Assembly: GCA_012031815.1 (NCBI GenBank)
Contig: JAAUTE010000003.1
Coordinates: forward strand, 1-36,852
Length of the DNA: 36,852 bases
DNA from: Chloroflexaceae bacterium
GTDB lineage: Bacteria > Cyanobacteriota > Cyanobacteriia > Cyanobacteriales > JAAUTE01
Direction: 5' to 3'
In this document: piece after piece, positions 8,451-17,864 of the stretch
Numbering within the stretch: the first letter of the stretch is position 1
Layout of the letters: every line of letters starts with the position of its first letter
Translations under genes and position numbers: made by a program
Notes under the pieces: generated by a model
The model's database searches: none
The model's input: the letters and a program-made list of their open reading frames with translations, nothing else
What the model was told of the DNA's origin: nothing

Positions 8451-8546
8451 GGGCTGGGGTGGTCTGTCACGCCAGGTTCTCACTTGTGGTTAAGATAGAT
8501 TGAATCTAAATAATCTGGATATTGCCGCTCGGACAGCATAAGAGTA

Positions 8547-9137
8547 ATGGAAAATTGGTTGCGCTCTTTGGTTTGGATGGATTATCGGCTGGCCCTGCTG
8601 CTGACGGTCATTGTACCGCTCGCTTTGCTCGTGTGGGCGTTTGTTAAGAAGGCAGAAGCTATACAGCGCTTGCTCGTAATCTATTGGCGCGTTGCCAGCT
8701 TATTAATGATTGTGGTCTATTTAATGATTTTTAGCTGGCCCTATAGTTTTATTCTGTCGTTTTGTGCCCGCATTTTGATCCCAGTTTCTTTGTGGTTTTG
8801 GGTGGACATTAACGAAGAGATCCGCGAGCAGCGCCGCACTCGTTTGCGCCTGGCCTTTAGCAGTTGGCGCTGGGCCGCGACCCTCTATTCGCTGCTGGGG
8901 GCGATCGCCCTGGTGCCGTTTTTCTCCTGTGCTTTCACGGCCGGAGCCATTGATACGCCCTATTGTCGGGTTTGGTTGGAAGCGCCGCTGCTCTATAAGC
9001 AACTGATTCATCCCAACGCCACGCCGGGCTTTTTGGGATTTTTGGGGTTTACAGGCTTGTTTTTCTACGGATTGTTCCTGCTTTATTTCCTGGTGTTCCG
9101 CCTCGGCAAGCAGGGCCGAACCGCACTAGAACCCTAG
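8547..9137 (+). CDS. DUF3177 family membrane protein
   Basis: A 196-residue, very hydrophobic protein with about five membrane helices: residues ~14-33 (LALLLTVIVPLALLVWAFV), ~45-64 (VASLLMIVVYLMIFSWPYSF), ~68-85, ~108-130 and ~160-185 (GFLGFLGFTGLFFYGLFLLY). A charged loop, INEEIREQRRTRLRLAFSSW, sits between helices three and four. I recognise it as the cyanobacterial DUF3177 family; its function is unknown. It is followed after 16 bases by xseA, probably in the same transcript. No signal peptide is separate from the first helix. Confidence 0.85.
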   Translation: MENWLRSLVWMDYRLALLLTVIVPLALLVWAFVKKAEAIQRLLVIYWRVASLLMIVVYLMIFSWPYSFILSFCARILIPVSLWFWVDINEEIREQRRTRLRLAFSSWRWAATLYSLLGAIALVPFFSCAFTAGAIDTPYCRVWLEAPLLYKQLIHPNATPGFLGFLGFTGLFFYGLFLLYFLVFRLGKQGRTALEP

Positions 9138-9153
9138 GGTTGGCAAGCCACTG

Positions 9154-10324
9154 ATGGTGCTAGGGTATCCAGAAACGGCGGTTTCGGTGGCGGGGCTGAC
9201 GGATTACCTCCAGGCCCTGGTGGAGGAAGACTGCCAATTACAGCAGGTTTGGGTGATCGGCGAGGTATCCAGTCTCCAAGCGCGCCGGGGTAATTTATTT
9301 TTGTGCTGAGCGAACCCGATGGCAGTGCGACGCTGCGCTGCGTAGTTTGGCGATCGCAACAGCCCAGACTGATTGCCCCTCCCGTAACAGGCCAGCAATT
9401 TCTGGTTTTGGGTAGTATTCGACTCTATGCCAAGGGCGGCGAGTACCAGCTTACGGTGTTTCAGTCCATTGCTGCCGGGGAAGGACTACAAGCCCTACAC
9501 TACCAGCAGTTGCGATCGCGCCTGGCCGCCGAGGGTCTGTTTGCCCCGGAACGAAAACGGCCCCTACCCGACTATCCTCAAATCGTGGCCGTGGTAACCT
9601 CAGCCACCGCAGCCGCTTGGGGCGATATCCAGCGCACGATCCACCAGCGGGCTCCGGGAACCCATTTGTTGCTGTCTCCGGCCCTCGTCCAGGGAGAAGC
9701 GGCCCAACGGCGATCGCCACTGCCATTGAGCGCGTCAACGCCGACGGCCGGGCTGAAGTCATGATTGTGGCCCGGGGCGGGGGAGCCGTGGAAGATTTAG
9801 CCTGCTTTAATGACGAACGGGTGGTTAGGGCGATTATAGATAGCCAAATTCCCATTATTACGGGCATTGGTCACCAACGGGATGAATCCCTGGCAGATCT
9901 AGCCGCCGATGTCTGTGCCCACACCCCCACCGCCGCCGCTGAACGGGCCGTTCCCGACTATGGCCAGCTCCAACGCGACCATCAAGAGCGCGTCCTACAC
10001 CTCCAAAACAGCATGGCGAGAAGGCTGTCGGTAGCCAGCGATCGCCTAAAAAATTGGCAAGACCGTCTCAAACGTCTGCCCACCACGGCTCCCCGCCTTC
10101 AGCAGGCTGTCTCCCACTGTCAACTGCTGCAAGAAAAACTGGCTGCCCTCGACCCTCACAGCATTCTCCAACGGGGTTACGCCACGGTTCGCCAAGAGCA
10201 AACCTGGGTGCGCTCCACGGCGGGTTTAGCCATCGGTGAGGAACTCTGGATTCACCTGGCTAATGGACAGCTTAAGGTTAAAATCACGGAAATCATTGAT
10301 TTTTCGCCCCCCGACGCCCCATGA
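9154..10324 (+). CDS. xseA: Exodeoxyribonuclease VII large subunit (two one-base frameshifts)
   Basis: Catalytic subunit of exonuclease VII, which degrades single-stranded DNA. From the ATG at 9154 the OB-fold domain starts ([28 protein letters not shown]), then the frame breaks at the five-T run 9298-9302; one more T gives [21 protein letters not shown] second missing base in the three-C run 9703-9705 restores [19 protein letters not shown]. The catalytic core then continues with DVIIVARGGG-like [33 protein letters not shown] and HTPTAAAE. A coiled coil and the C-terminal [13 protein letters not shown] motif follow. The corrected length, 390 residues, is normal. Its stop overlaps xseB. I regard both breaks as sequencing errors. 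Confidence 0.93.
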
Positions 10325-10539
10325 CTCCTCAGCGCGAACCCTGGAACTACGAAGCGACCGTTGCTCGCCTTGAAGACATCATCGAGCAAATCGAAACTGG
10401 TTCCCTGCCCCTCCAAGCGACCTTCGAGCAATTTGCGATCGCCGTACGGCTGCTGGCCCAGTGCGAGGAATTTCTCGATCGCGGTAAGGAGCGGATGAAT
10501 CTGCTGATTGAAACCCTGGAATCAGACTCTAGCTGCTAA
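10321..10539 (+). CDS. xseB: Exodeoxyribonuclease VII small subunit
   Basis: A 72-residue, all-helical protein with the XseB signature ([20 protein letters not shown], then [23 protein letters not shown] split over two helices). Several copies bind the long coiled-coil arms of XseA and hold the nuclease in its working form. Its ATG overlaps the xseA stop (ATGA), the usual arrangement for a subunit made in step with its partner. Length is typical. Confidence 0.95.
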   Translation: MTPQREPWNYEATVARLEDIIEQIETGSLPLQATFEQFAIAVRLLAQCEEFLDRGKERMNLLIETLESDSSC

Positions 10540-10934
10540 AATTTCCACTACAATCCTAGGCGATCGCTAAATAGTTCGACATTACGAGAGTAAACATCTG
10601 ATTTGAATTCCGAGGTTCTTGCTTACCCCTGAAAAACCCCGTCAATAGATCGGGACATTCCCAGCTAAAGTTCCCTCAGTGTTCAGGGGGTTTGCGGAGG
10701 AACAACCGGATATTTACGGTAGGTAAGTATTGTGGATCTTGGCCAGCGCTACTGGTTTTCACGACGTTAATTGGGTTGACTCAATAGTTTTGTATCAAAG
10801 TTACCCATGTAAAAAAATGTTAAGCATATGTAAACCTACCGTTCCCATTTCTAAAACAACCTTGCTAAGGTAGTTGTAACGCAAAGAAAATTGATCAAAA
10901 TCAAAACTTTTCGACATCAAAGGAGCCACAATCC
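10540..10934. other. Intergenic region with triple ATGTwAA repeats
   Basis: No gene is seen in these 395 bases. ATGTAAA (10807-10813), ATGTTAA (10817-10823) and ATGTAAA (10828-10834) are spaced 10 and 11 bases, one helical turn each. On the minus strand this reads as tandem TTTACAT-like half-sites, resembling the HLR1 element bound by RpaB. The site lies about 100 bases before the antitoxin-like gene, so it may control it. A weak pairing CCCCTGA/TCAGGGG (about 10626 and 10683) is also present. Confidence 0.4.
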
Positions 10935-11167
10935 ATGCTTAAGAAGCTACCCGGATCTAAAATCGTGAAAGTTGAAGCTGCCAGAGACCACCTCGGCAAG
11001 CTGCTCAATCAGGTCAACAGCGGCGAAGAACACCTTATTTTGAAAAGTTGGGCATGCCGGTCGCCATTGCCATTAGTCTCAGTGACTACGAAGAATACAA
11101 GCGCCTCCTCTCCATTTATCCCTGTGGCGCTAGACAAGAATCTTTTATAGACGGACAGGTTGCCTAG
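10935..11167 (+). CDS. Phd/YefM-type antitoxin-like protein (one-base frameshift)
   Basis: The first 36 residues are MLKKLPGSKIVKVEAARDHL, then GKLLNQVNSGEEHLIL, the start of a Phd/YefM fold: it normally dimerises, binds DNA and neutralises a cognate toxin with its C-terminus. The open frame then turns to unlikely sequence. One extra G at 11042 gives EKLGMPVAIAISLSDYEEYK and RLLSIYPCGARQESF, the expected end of the fold, for a total of 77 residues. AAAGGAGCC lies before the ATG. No toxin gene of any usual family follows: downstream is a gap and then a TauE gene on the other strand. It is either an orphan regulator or its partner is elsewhere. Confidence 0.75.
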
Positions 11168-11330
11168 GTGTCTTTTTCTATCTTACATTACGAGAACTAG
11201 CCTCCCCTACCAGCCACAGTCGCCAGGGTTACCGTAAGGGAGCTAGTCCCGCTCTATTCAGCCTAAACCCGCAAAACGCCTTTAAAAACATTGATTTTAG
11301 AGATTTTAATGTGTTTTAACCGGGAATAGC

Positions 11331-12115
11331 TTAACTCAGTTGGTATTGTTGCCAGGCCCGCCAGAAAGTGTAGGCAGCAAGCAGACCGAGGAGGGTATAA
11401 AAACCGAAATTAATCGCTCTATCGGGCAGTTTCGGCAGATAGCGCGTACTAACCTGGGAACCCAACAGCCCCCCGATTCCCAAATAATACCCGATAAAAA
11501 CTCAACATTCTGCTGGAGAGTATGGCTGAGGGTTGCCACCGACGCCGTAATTGCGATCGCCCCCAGACTAGTTCTCACCGCCGTTTTAATCGGTTCATTG
11601 AGGAGCAAGATTTGCAGCGGTACCATGATCACGCCGCCGCCGACGCCAAACAGTCCCGCCAAGAATCCCGCCGCACCGCCGGTTCCCAGCCGAATCGGCA
11701 AATTTCCTGCCACAGCCTGGGCATCCTCGCCGCTGGCCCTGCCCTGAGACTGGAACTGTCGCCGCCCACTAGCCAGAAAAATATTAACCATCAACAGGCC
11801 CCCAAAGGCTCCTAGCAGCCCGTAAGACGGCAGCCGCTCTGCCAAATACGCTCCCAGAGGAGCTGTGGCGATCGCCGGGAGTCCGAGCCACAAAACCTTG
11901 GGCAGAATCAGATAGCCCATGCGCCAGTTTTGCAGGCTAGCAGAGAGAGAAGTCAGTAAAATCGCTAAATTACTGGTTGCAACCGCCTGGATCGGCTCAT
12001 AACCGATGGCAACCATCAAAGGAACCAAAATCACACCGCCGCCGACGCCCAGTAATCCCGCCAGTAACCCCGTGAGCAAACCGCCCCCAGCGAGCAACCC
12101 CCCTTCCGCAATCAT
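11331..12115 (-). CDS. TauE/SafE-family anion exporter (one-base frameshift)
   Basis: A polytopic membrane protein with the paired TauE/SafE repeats: GLLAGLLGVGGGVILVPLMV near the start and GFLAGLFGVGGGVIMVPLQI in the middle. The family exports sulfite, sulfoacetate or other organic anions; the substrate here is not known. About eight membrane helices are expected. The last ~55 residues are out of frame: adding one base to the three-A run at 11482-11484 gives GIILGIGGLLGSQVSTRYLP and a final helix ending at 11331, 261 residues in all. I took the ATG at 12115, six bases after AGGAG; a GTG sits just upstream at 12118. The gene is 50 bases downstream of radA. Confidence 0.85.
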
Positions 12116-12165
12116 CACTGGCTCCTGATCCTAGGTTTTGACAAATTGTTTGCAGCATAAACTCA

Positions 12166-13680
12166 TCATAGTTCTTCCTCTTCGCCTATCTGCCTAAAAG
12201 GCTCGTCGGCAGCCGCTGTCTGCACGGGAATCGCGGCGATAATCGCATCAATGACTTTGCCCACCGGTACAATCTCCAAGCCTAAATCCTCTGGCAAACT
12301 CTGCCCTTTGGGAACAATCGCCCGTTTGAATCCCAGTTTCGCCGCCTCTTTCAGCCGCAACTCCATTTGAGACACCAGCCGCACCTGCCCGCCCAGGCCA
12401 ATCTCGCCCACCATCACCGTGCGCGGATCGACCAGGCGATCGCGAAAACTCGCCACCACCGCGATGGCCATGCCCAGATCGGCCGCAGGTTCGGCCACGT
12501 TCAACCCCCCGGCGGAGGCCACGTAAGCATCCAATTTAGAGAGGGGAATGCCCACCCGCTTTTCCAAAACCGCCAGAATTTGCTGGAGGCGATTGTAATC
12601 AACCCCCGTGGTGGAACGGCGTGGCGAACTGTAGCTCGTCGGCGCAACCAGGGCCTGCAGCTCAACCACAATGGGACGGGTGCCCTCACAGGCGACGACC
12701 GTAGCCGTTCCCGGCGCTATTTCCTCCCGATTGCCCAAAAATAACTCTGAGGGATTCACCACCTCCCGCAACCCCTGTTCCACCATCTCAAAAATGCCAA
12801 TTTCGTGGGTCGCCCCAAACCGATTTTTGACCGATCGCAGCAGGCGATGGGAGGCATAGCGATCGCCTTCAAAATACAGCACCGTATCTACCAAATGTTC
12901 TAAAACTCGCGGCCCGGCGATCGTCCCTTCCTTCGTGACGTGACCCACAATAAACAAAGTAATGTTCTCCCGCTTAGCTACCTGCATCAGTGCAGAAGTA
13001 CATTCCCGTACCTGCGCCACGGAACCGGGGGCTGAGGTGAGAGAGGCAAAGTAAAGGGTTTGAATGCTGTCAATGACGGCGACTTGAGGCTTGAGGGATT
13101 CTAATTCCCGCAGAATTTCCTCTAAATCCGTTTCCGGCATTACATAAAGGTTCGGCTCCCCCCCAGGCTCCTCCGGTGGTTGGCGGCCATTAATAGATTC
13201 GGCCCCAGGCTCTGAAGCCGTCCCCATGCCTAGGCGAGCAGCCCGCAGCTTGACCTGCTGGCCGGATTCTTCCGCACAAACGTAGAGAATGCGGGGCAGG
13301 ATAGCGGCTAATTGGTTGGCGACCTGCAACAGCAACGTCGATTTACCGATGCCCGGATCGCCGCCGATCAGTACCAGGGAGCCGGGAACAATGCCCCCGC
13401 CTAAAACCCGGTCTAACTCCCCATAACCAGAGGCAAAACGGGAGAGAGCATCGCCTTGAATGTCGGAGAACCGGCGGGAAGCGCGGGGATGGAGGGCGCT
13501 GGGAGATTTGGCCCCTGGCCGGGCCGCTGACTGCCAGCCAGGCCGGGCCGGTGTGGGCGACGGGCTGACCGTTTGTTCTTGCAAGGGCTGGAGACTGTTA
13601 CAGTTGGGACAGCGGCCCCACCACTGCATCTGCTCGGCCCCACATTCATTACAAACATAAATCGTTTTGGTTTTTGCCAT
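12166..13680 (-). CDS. radA: DNA repair protein RadA (Sms)
   Basis: A 504-residue RecA-like helicase that helps branch migration in recombinational repair. In order it shows a C4 zinc finger (C10, C13, C24, C27 in YVCNECGAEQMQWWGRCPNC), the Walker A GGDPGIGKSTLL, a Walker B region (VAVIDSIQTLY), the RadA-specific KNRFG motif in LRSVKNRFGATHEIGIFEM, and a C-terminal Lon-protease-like domain without a catalytic serine (MVGEIGLGGQVRLV, KLGFKRAIVPKG). I start at the ATG at 13680, directly before AKTKTIYVCNECG; an upstream in-frame start at 13734 would add a non-conserved leader. It is divergent from rpaB, a neighbourhood known in cyanobacteria. It is intact. Confidence 0.97.
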   Translation of the reverse strand: MAKTKTIYVCNECGAEQMQWWGRCPNCNSLQPLQEQTVSPSPTPARPGWQSAARPGAKSPSALHPRASRRFSDIQGDALSRFASGYGELDRVLGGGIVPGSLVLIGGDPGIGKSTLLLQVANQLAAILPRILYVCAEESGQQVKLRAARLGMGTASEPGAESINGRQPPEEPGGEPNLYVMPETDLEEILRELESLKPQVAVIDSIQTLYFASLTSAPGSVAQVRECTSALMQVAKRENITLFIVGHVTKEGTIAGPRVLEHLVDTVLYFEGDRYASHRLLRSVKNRFGATHEIGIFEMVEQGLREVVNPSELFLGNREEIAPGTATVVACEGTRPIVVELQALVAPTSYSSPRRSTTGVDYNRLQQILAVLEKRVGIPLSKLDAYVASAGGLNVAEPAADLGMAIAVVASFRDRLVDPRTVMVGEIGLGGQVRLVSQMELRLKEAAKLGFKRAIVPKGQSLPEDLGLEIVPVGKVIDAIIAAIPVQTAAADEPFRQIGEEEEL

Positions 13681-13920
13681 GAGAAAAAGGTGAATACACC
13701 CCAAAAAATTGGTAATCGACACCAGTGGCAACAATTCTTGTCAAGAATCGATTATGCTAACAGCTCTGGGCTGAATTTCCTGAAAATGCTGGCGTCGCCT
13801 GGGTCTATTGGGCAAAAGTTAAAGAAATAGTGCAAAAGTTATCTGCTCGAAACAGAAGTATTTAGAATGTTAATAAACAATTAGCCGCTTAAGATAACTA
13901 AAGCAGGAGAGTCGATTCAC

Positions 13921-14649
13921 TTGGAAAGTCATAAAGAAAAGATCTTGGTGGTTGACGACGAAGCAAGCATTCGCCGCATATTAGAGACCCGTTTGTCCAT
14001 GATTGGTTACGATGTGGTCACCGCTGCCGATGGGGAAGAGGCTTTGGAAACTTTTCGCAATAGCGACCCCGATCTGGTGGTTTTGGATGTAATGATGCCC
14101 AAGCTGGATGGCTACGGAGTCTGCCAGGAGCTGCGTAAAGAATCGGACATTCCCATTATTATGTTAACGGCCTTGGGGGATGTGGCTGACCGCATCACGG
14201 GACTGGAATTGGGGGCTGACGATTATGTGGTCAAGCCGTTCTCGCCCAAGGAGCTAGAGGCAAGAATTCGCTCGGTTTTACGACGGGTTGAGAAAAATGG
14301 CGCGCCGGGGATTCCCAGTTCTGGGGTGATTCACGTCGCTTCTATTCGCATTGATACTAATAAGCGTCAGGTTTACAAGGGCGACGAACGCATCCGGCTG
14401 ACGGGAATGGAATTTAGTTTGCTGGAGCTGCTGGTCAGTCGTTCGGGAGAGCCGTTTTCGCGATCGGAGATTCTTCAGGAGGTCTGGGGCTACACGCCGG
14501 AGCGTCACGTCGATACCCGCGTGGTGGATGTGCATATCTCCCGACTACGGGCTAAGTTAGAGGACGATCCCAGTAATCCTGAATTGATCCTCACGGCTAG
14601 GGGAACGGGTTACCTCTTTCAACGGATTTTAGAACCGGGCGAGGAATAG
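13921..14649 (+). CDS. rpaB: Response regulator RpaB (Ycf27)
   Basis: An OmpR-type transcription factor that is essential in cyanobacteria. It binds HLR1 elements and controls high-light and photosystem genes together with the kinase NblS. The receiver domain covers residues ~7-120: acidic pocket D12/D13, phosphoacceptor D56 in VVLDVMMPKLDG, and lysine in YVVKPFSPKE. The winged-helix domain covers ~140-235 (GMEFSLLELLVSRSGEPFSR, then EILQEVWGYTPERHVDTRVV). The near-identity I see to known RpaB, especially TALGDVADRITGLELGADDY and the divergent radA, supports the name. It begins with TTG at 13921, preceded by AGGAGAG. I saw no clear HLR1 in its own upstream region. Confidence 0.95.
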   Translation: MESHKEKILVVDDEASIRRILETRLSMIGYDVVTAADGEEALETFRNSDPDLVVLDVMMPKLDGYGVCQELRKESDIPIIMLTALGDVADRITGLELGADDYVVKPFSPKELEARIRSVLRRVEKNGAPGIPSSGVIHVASIRIDTNKRQVYKGDERIRLTGMEFSLLELLVSRSGEPFSRSEILQEVWGYTPERHVDTRVVDVHISRLRAKLEDDPSNPELILTARGTGYLFQRILEPGEE

Positions 14650-14715
14650 GCCGCTCCCGTCCCTTGCTGTTAGGCCGCCCAGGCATAGGACTAGTTCAGT
14701 TACTCCCTTGACGCT

Positions 14716-15363
14716 ATGGCGCAATCCGATCCGAACCGAGTGCTGCGATCGCTGCCGCTGTGGGCGGGCAGTTTGGGAGCCGTACTGTTGCTGATTAATC
14801 GCTGGTTGACCCCCCAATTAACGCAGGCCCAGGCTCGCTCTGATGTTTTGGGGGTAATTTTGAGTGCGCTGCTGATTTTGGCGGGGTTGCTGTGGCAACA
14901 GGTGCAGCCGCGATCGCCGGAAGCGGTGTCATTGATTGGGGAAGAAGGGTTTGAACTAGCGCCCCAGTTGCCGGAAATCCTCAAGCGGGAATTAGCCTGG
15001 GCCTCCCACTTGCTGTTGACCAACACCGCTACGCGATCGCTGGTGGTGTATTATCGCGGGGAAGTTTGGCTGCGACGGGGGATTTTGGTAAAAAATCCGC
15101 TGGTAACGCCGGGAGCGATCTTAAAGCGGGTCATGGAAACCCAGCGTCCGGTTTATCTAGTGGATCTGAAAGTTTATCCCGGTCGCATTGAGTTTAATTA
15201 TCTGCCGGAGAATGTCCAGGGGGCGATCTGCCAGCCCTTGGGCGGGGAAGGGGCATTAATTTTGGGAGCGAATGCGCCCCGCAGCTATACTAAGCAAGAT
15301 GAGAGCTGGATCGCTGGTATTGCCGATAAACTAACAGATACAATTCAGCAGCACCAGATTTAG
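14716..15363 (+). CDS. Cofactor assembly of complex C subunit B (CCB2/CCB4-like)
   Basis: A 215-residue protein with two N-terminal membrane helices (residues ~16-32, SLGAVLLLINRWLTPQL; and ~41-60, VLGVILSALLILAGLLWQQV), followed by a soluble GAF-like domain (residues ~75-215) with SLVVYYRGEVWLRRGI and GAICQPLGGEGALILGANAP. I recognise the CCB family, whose plastid members attach the single-thioether heme c_n to cytochrome b6. It lies 66 bases after rpaB in the same direction and may share its transcript, which would tie heme maturation to the light-response regulator; that link is inference. Confidence 0.82.
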   Translation: MAQSDPNRVLRSLPLWAGSLGAVLLLINRWLTPQLTQAQARSDVLGVILSALLILAGLLWQQVQPRSPEAVSLIGEEGFELAPQLPEILKRELAWASHLLLTNTATRSLVVYYRGEVWLRRGILVKNPLVTPGAILKRVMETQRPVYLVDLKVYPGRIEFNYLPENVQGAICQPLGGEGALILGANAPRSYTKQDESWIAGIADKLTDTIQQHQI

Positions 15364-15867
15364 CCGAAAAAAGTTCTTGTTCTACCCGCAGCGGTAGCTA
15401 TCCTGAGGTAGTGACAAACTATAGGATATACCCAATATAATCTCAAGCAATATTTGCCAATACAAATAGCTCTTAATTTGGCGTTGCACAGTTGCCAATG
15501 AATCAGGTGAATAAAGGAATGGTCAGGTTTTTGAGATCCTGAAGGAGTAATCGGAGCTAATGTTCTAGTATTTCCTTAAATTTAAAATAAAAGAGAGTTT
15601 TATGCCTTAATCTGGATAAATATACATTCTCCCTACCATCTGCGATCGCCTTTCCCAAGGGGGTTTGGGTTAAAATCTTGGCTATTCCAGGCTGGGCTTT
15701 TTTTAGGGAAGCGGCTGATTGCGAAAATCAGAATATTGGGCATCCAAATGATAGGCTCTTTTCGCAAATCGCCTAAAGAAATAGTTGAAAAGTTTGCAGT
15801 TGGCGCTGAACTTTCCAGAAATCAGAGAGATGGGTTTTAGGTAGAGACTGGCCCAGGTTTTGAAAGA
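15364..15867. other. 504-base gap between convergent genes, no gene seen
   Basis: AT-rich for the first 280 bases, with no coding pattern or RNA gene that I recognise. A run of seven T after GGCTGGGC near 15700 could help end transcription from the plus-strand side, but no stable stem stands out. I call nothing here. Confidence 0.4.
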
Positions 15868-17031
15868 CTAAGCCGATAGGGATTTTGATTCATCTTGCAG
15901 TTGAAGACAGCGAGCAATAAGGGCCCGAAGCGGCAATGAGAGGGCCGACGCCGCCCCTGGATTGTCCCCAACCCACATAGGCTAAACCTTTATAATCAGC
16001 TAAAAAAGAGCCGCCATAACATTGAACGATCGCTCCTTGAACCCGCTGGAGTGCAGGGGGTAAAAACGGGTAGGCAACCTTAAATCCCGTGGCGCAAACG
16101 ATCAATTCAACCGTTTCGCGACTGCCATCCACAAATTCAACCTCCCAACCGTCTAAATAACGTACTGCTGGCTTGGGAAGAATGCGGCCGTGCTGAATAT
16201 AGTAAGGAACTTCATTATTTAAGGTCGGATGTTTGGCAAAAATTCGATGTTGGGGCTGGGGCAATCCATAGTTCTGGTGAGGGCCAAAGGTGAGGCGAAT
16301 AATGCCATAAATCAGCAGTCTTTGCAGCCATTCCGGCATCCACCACACCACTAAATCGGTGACTGGAACCCCGCCAAAGCTTTTCGGTATAAACCAAACC
16401 GATTCTCGCAGGCTTAAGAAGGCTTTTTCGCCGACGCGGGCGGCTTCTGCGGCTAAATCGCAGGCGGAATTACCGCCGCCAATCACTAAAACCCGCTTCC
16501 CTCGCAGTTGGTCGGGGTGCTTATAGGCTTTTGAGTGAATTATTTCTCCTTTAAATTCCCCCTGCAACTCCGGAAATCGCTGGCACCAGTGATGGCCATT
16601 GCAGATAATGACCCCTTTATAAAGGCGGGTTTCCCCCTGGGCAAAGCTTACTTCCCAAAGATTATTTTCCCTTGGGCGAACGTAGGTAACGGTTCGGTTT
16701 AATTCAATGCGATCACCTAGTTGGAAATGCTCGGCGAAGGATTGAAGATAATCCCACATTTGTTGCGCGTTGGGAAAATGGGGATAGGTTTTGGGCATGG
16801 GAAAGTGGGGGAATTCCGTGGCTTTTTCGAGGAAATAATGTGGGCAGTTTGGTAGACGCCATGATACCAATTGCCCCCAATGCGATCGCTCCCGTCCACT
16901 TGGTCGTAGGCAATATTCGCCTCCTTAAGGGCTTGAGCAATGCCCAGCCCCACAAAACCTGCCCCAATAATCAACTGTTTTTCCGTGGTATCTCGGCTGT
17001 TTGCGGTATTGGGGAGATTAATAACCTGCAT
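15868..17031 (-). CDS. Flavin-containing monooxygenase (two one-base frameshifts)
   Basis: A two-dinucleotide-fold flavoenzyme that oxygenates a nucleophilic or carbonyl substrate with FAD and NADPH. The first Rossmann fold is LIIGAGFVGLGIAQAL (residues ~20-35). The class motif FxGxxxHxxxY is complete as FKGEIIHSKAY (160-170), and the second Rossmann fold is VLVIGGGNSACDLA (~182-195). A missing base near 16821 breaks the frame after ISSKK; restoring it gives ATEFPHFPMPKTYPHFPN. An extra G/C near 15921-15926 hides the true end, AALIARCLQLQDESKSLSA-like, so the protein has 387 residues. The ATG at 17031 follows AGGAAACC and overlaps the end of the SDR gene, so the genes are coupled. The substrate is unknown. 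Confidence 0.87.
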
Positions 17032-17836
17032 TGTTAGGTTTCCTGCGGAAAAGTTCACTAAACCAGAACACCCCGCCGGGAAAATACTGCTGGCTCAGGT
17101 GAATGAGTTGGGCGATCGCATCGGGAAAGACCTCGAATTGATTGCGAGCGATGGCTTGAATAGTTTTGCCCATGATTTGAGCGGGATCGCTGACAAATTT
17201 GGGCGAATTGCTGTTGTGGGTCGCCAGGGTTCCGTATTGCGGGGAGTGCAAAATCGCCGTCCGACTAAAAAAGGGATAAACAACGGTGACGTTTACATTA
17301 TAAAATTTGACTTCCCGAAGTAGTCCTTCACTAAACCCGCGCAAGCCAAATTTACTGGCCGAATAGTGGGCCAGTCCAGCCGGGGCCGCCCAACCGGCGA
17401 TCGAGGAAATATTAACGATATGGCCGCGGCGGCGAGCAATCATATCTGCCACAAATAGAGAGCTTAAGCGCATGGGAGCCAGTAGGTTGATTTGCAGCAA
17501 TTTCTCCCATTTTTCCGTTGGAACCTCGTCTATTCGTCCAAACAGGCCGATTCCGGCATTGTTAATTAAAACATCAACCGCTATCCCCAACGCCTGCACG
17601 CGATGATACAGGGTTTCACACCCCTGGCGATCGCCTAAATCCACGCCCAGGCAAGCCAAAATTTCTCCCGTGGCGATTTCCCGCCCCAGGGACTCCGCGC
17701 GATCCCAGAGCTGCTTTTCATCGCGATCGCTTAAAATCAAGCGACTGCCAGCGCTAAGCAACTGTTTTGTAAGTTCCTGACCAAATCCCCCTGCCGCTCC
17801 CGTAATCAGGACAACGGCTCCCTTAAGTTGCGTCAT
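17018..17836 (-). CDS. Short-chain dehydrogenase/reductase (classical SDR)
   Basis: A 272-residue NAD(P)-dependent oxidoreductase, intact. Residues ~8-22 give the cofactor motif LITGAAGGFGQEL (TGxxxGxG). NNAG lies in DVLINNAGIGLFG, and the catalytic serine, tyrosine and lysine are in HIVNISSIAGWA and AHYSASKFGLRGFSEGL (YxxxK). The C-terminal ~60 residues include an extended helix and hydrophobic segment (AIAQLIHLSQQYFPGGVFWF) that may touch a membrane or bind a long-chain substrate. The gene lies between another SDR gene (28-base gap upstream) and the monooxygenase (overlap downstream), and all three run the same way, so I infer one operon acting on a hydrophobic alcohol, aldehyde or ketone. 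Confidence 0.92.
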   Translation of the reverse strand: MTQLKGAVVLITGAAGGFGQELTKQLLSAGSRLILSDRDEKQLWDRAESLGREIATGEILACLGVDLGDRQGCETLYHRVQALGIAVDVLINNAGIGLFGRIDEVPTEKWEKLLQINLLAPMRLSSLFVADMIARRRGHIVNISSIAGWAAPAGLAHYSASKFGLRGFSEGLLREVKFYNVNVTVVYPFFSRTAILHSPQYGTLATHNSNSPKFVSDPAQIMGKTIQAIARNQFEVFPDAIAQLIHLSQQYFPGGVFWFSELFRRKPNNAGY

Positions 17837-17864
17837 TTTGCCAGCGGTTACCCCAAAGTCTAGG

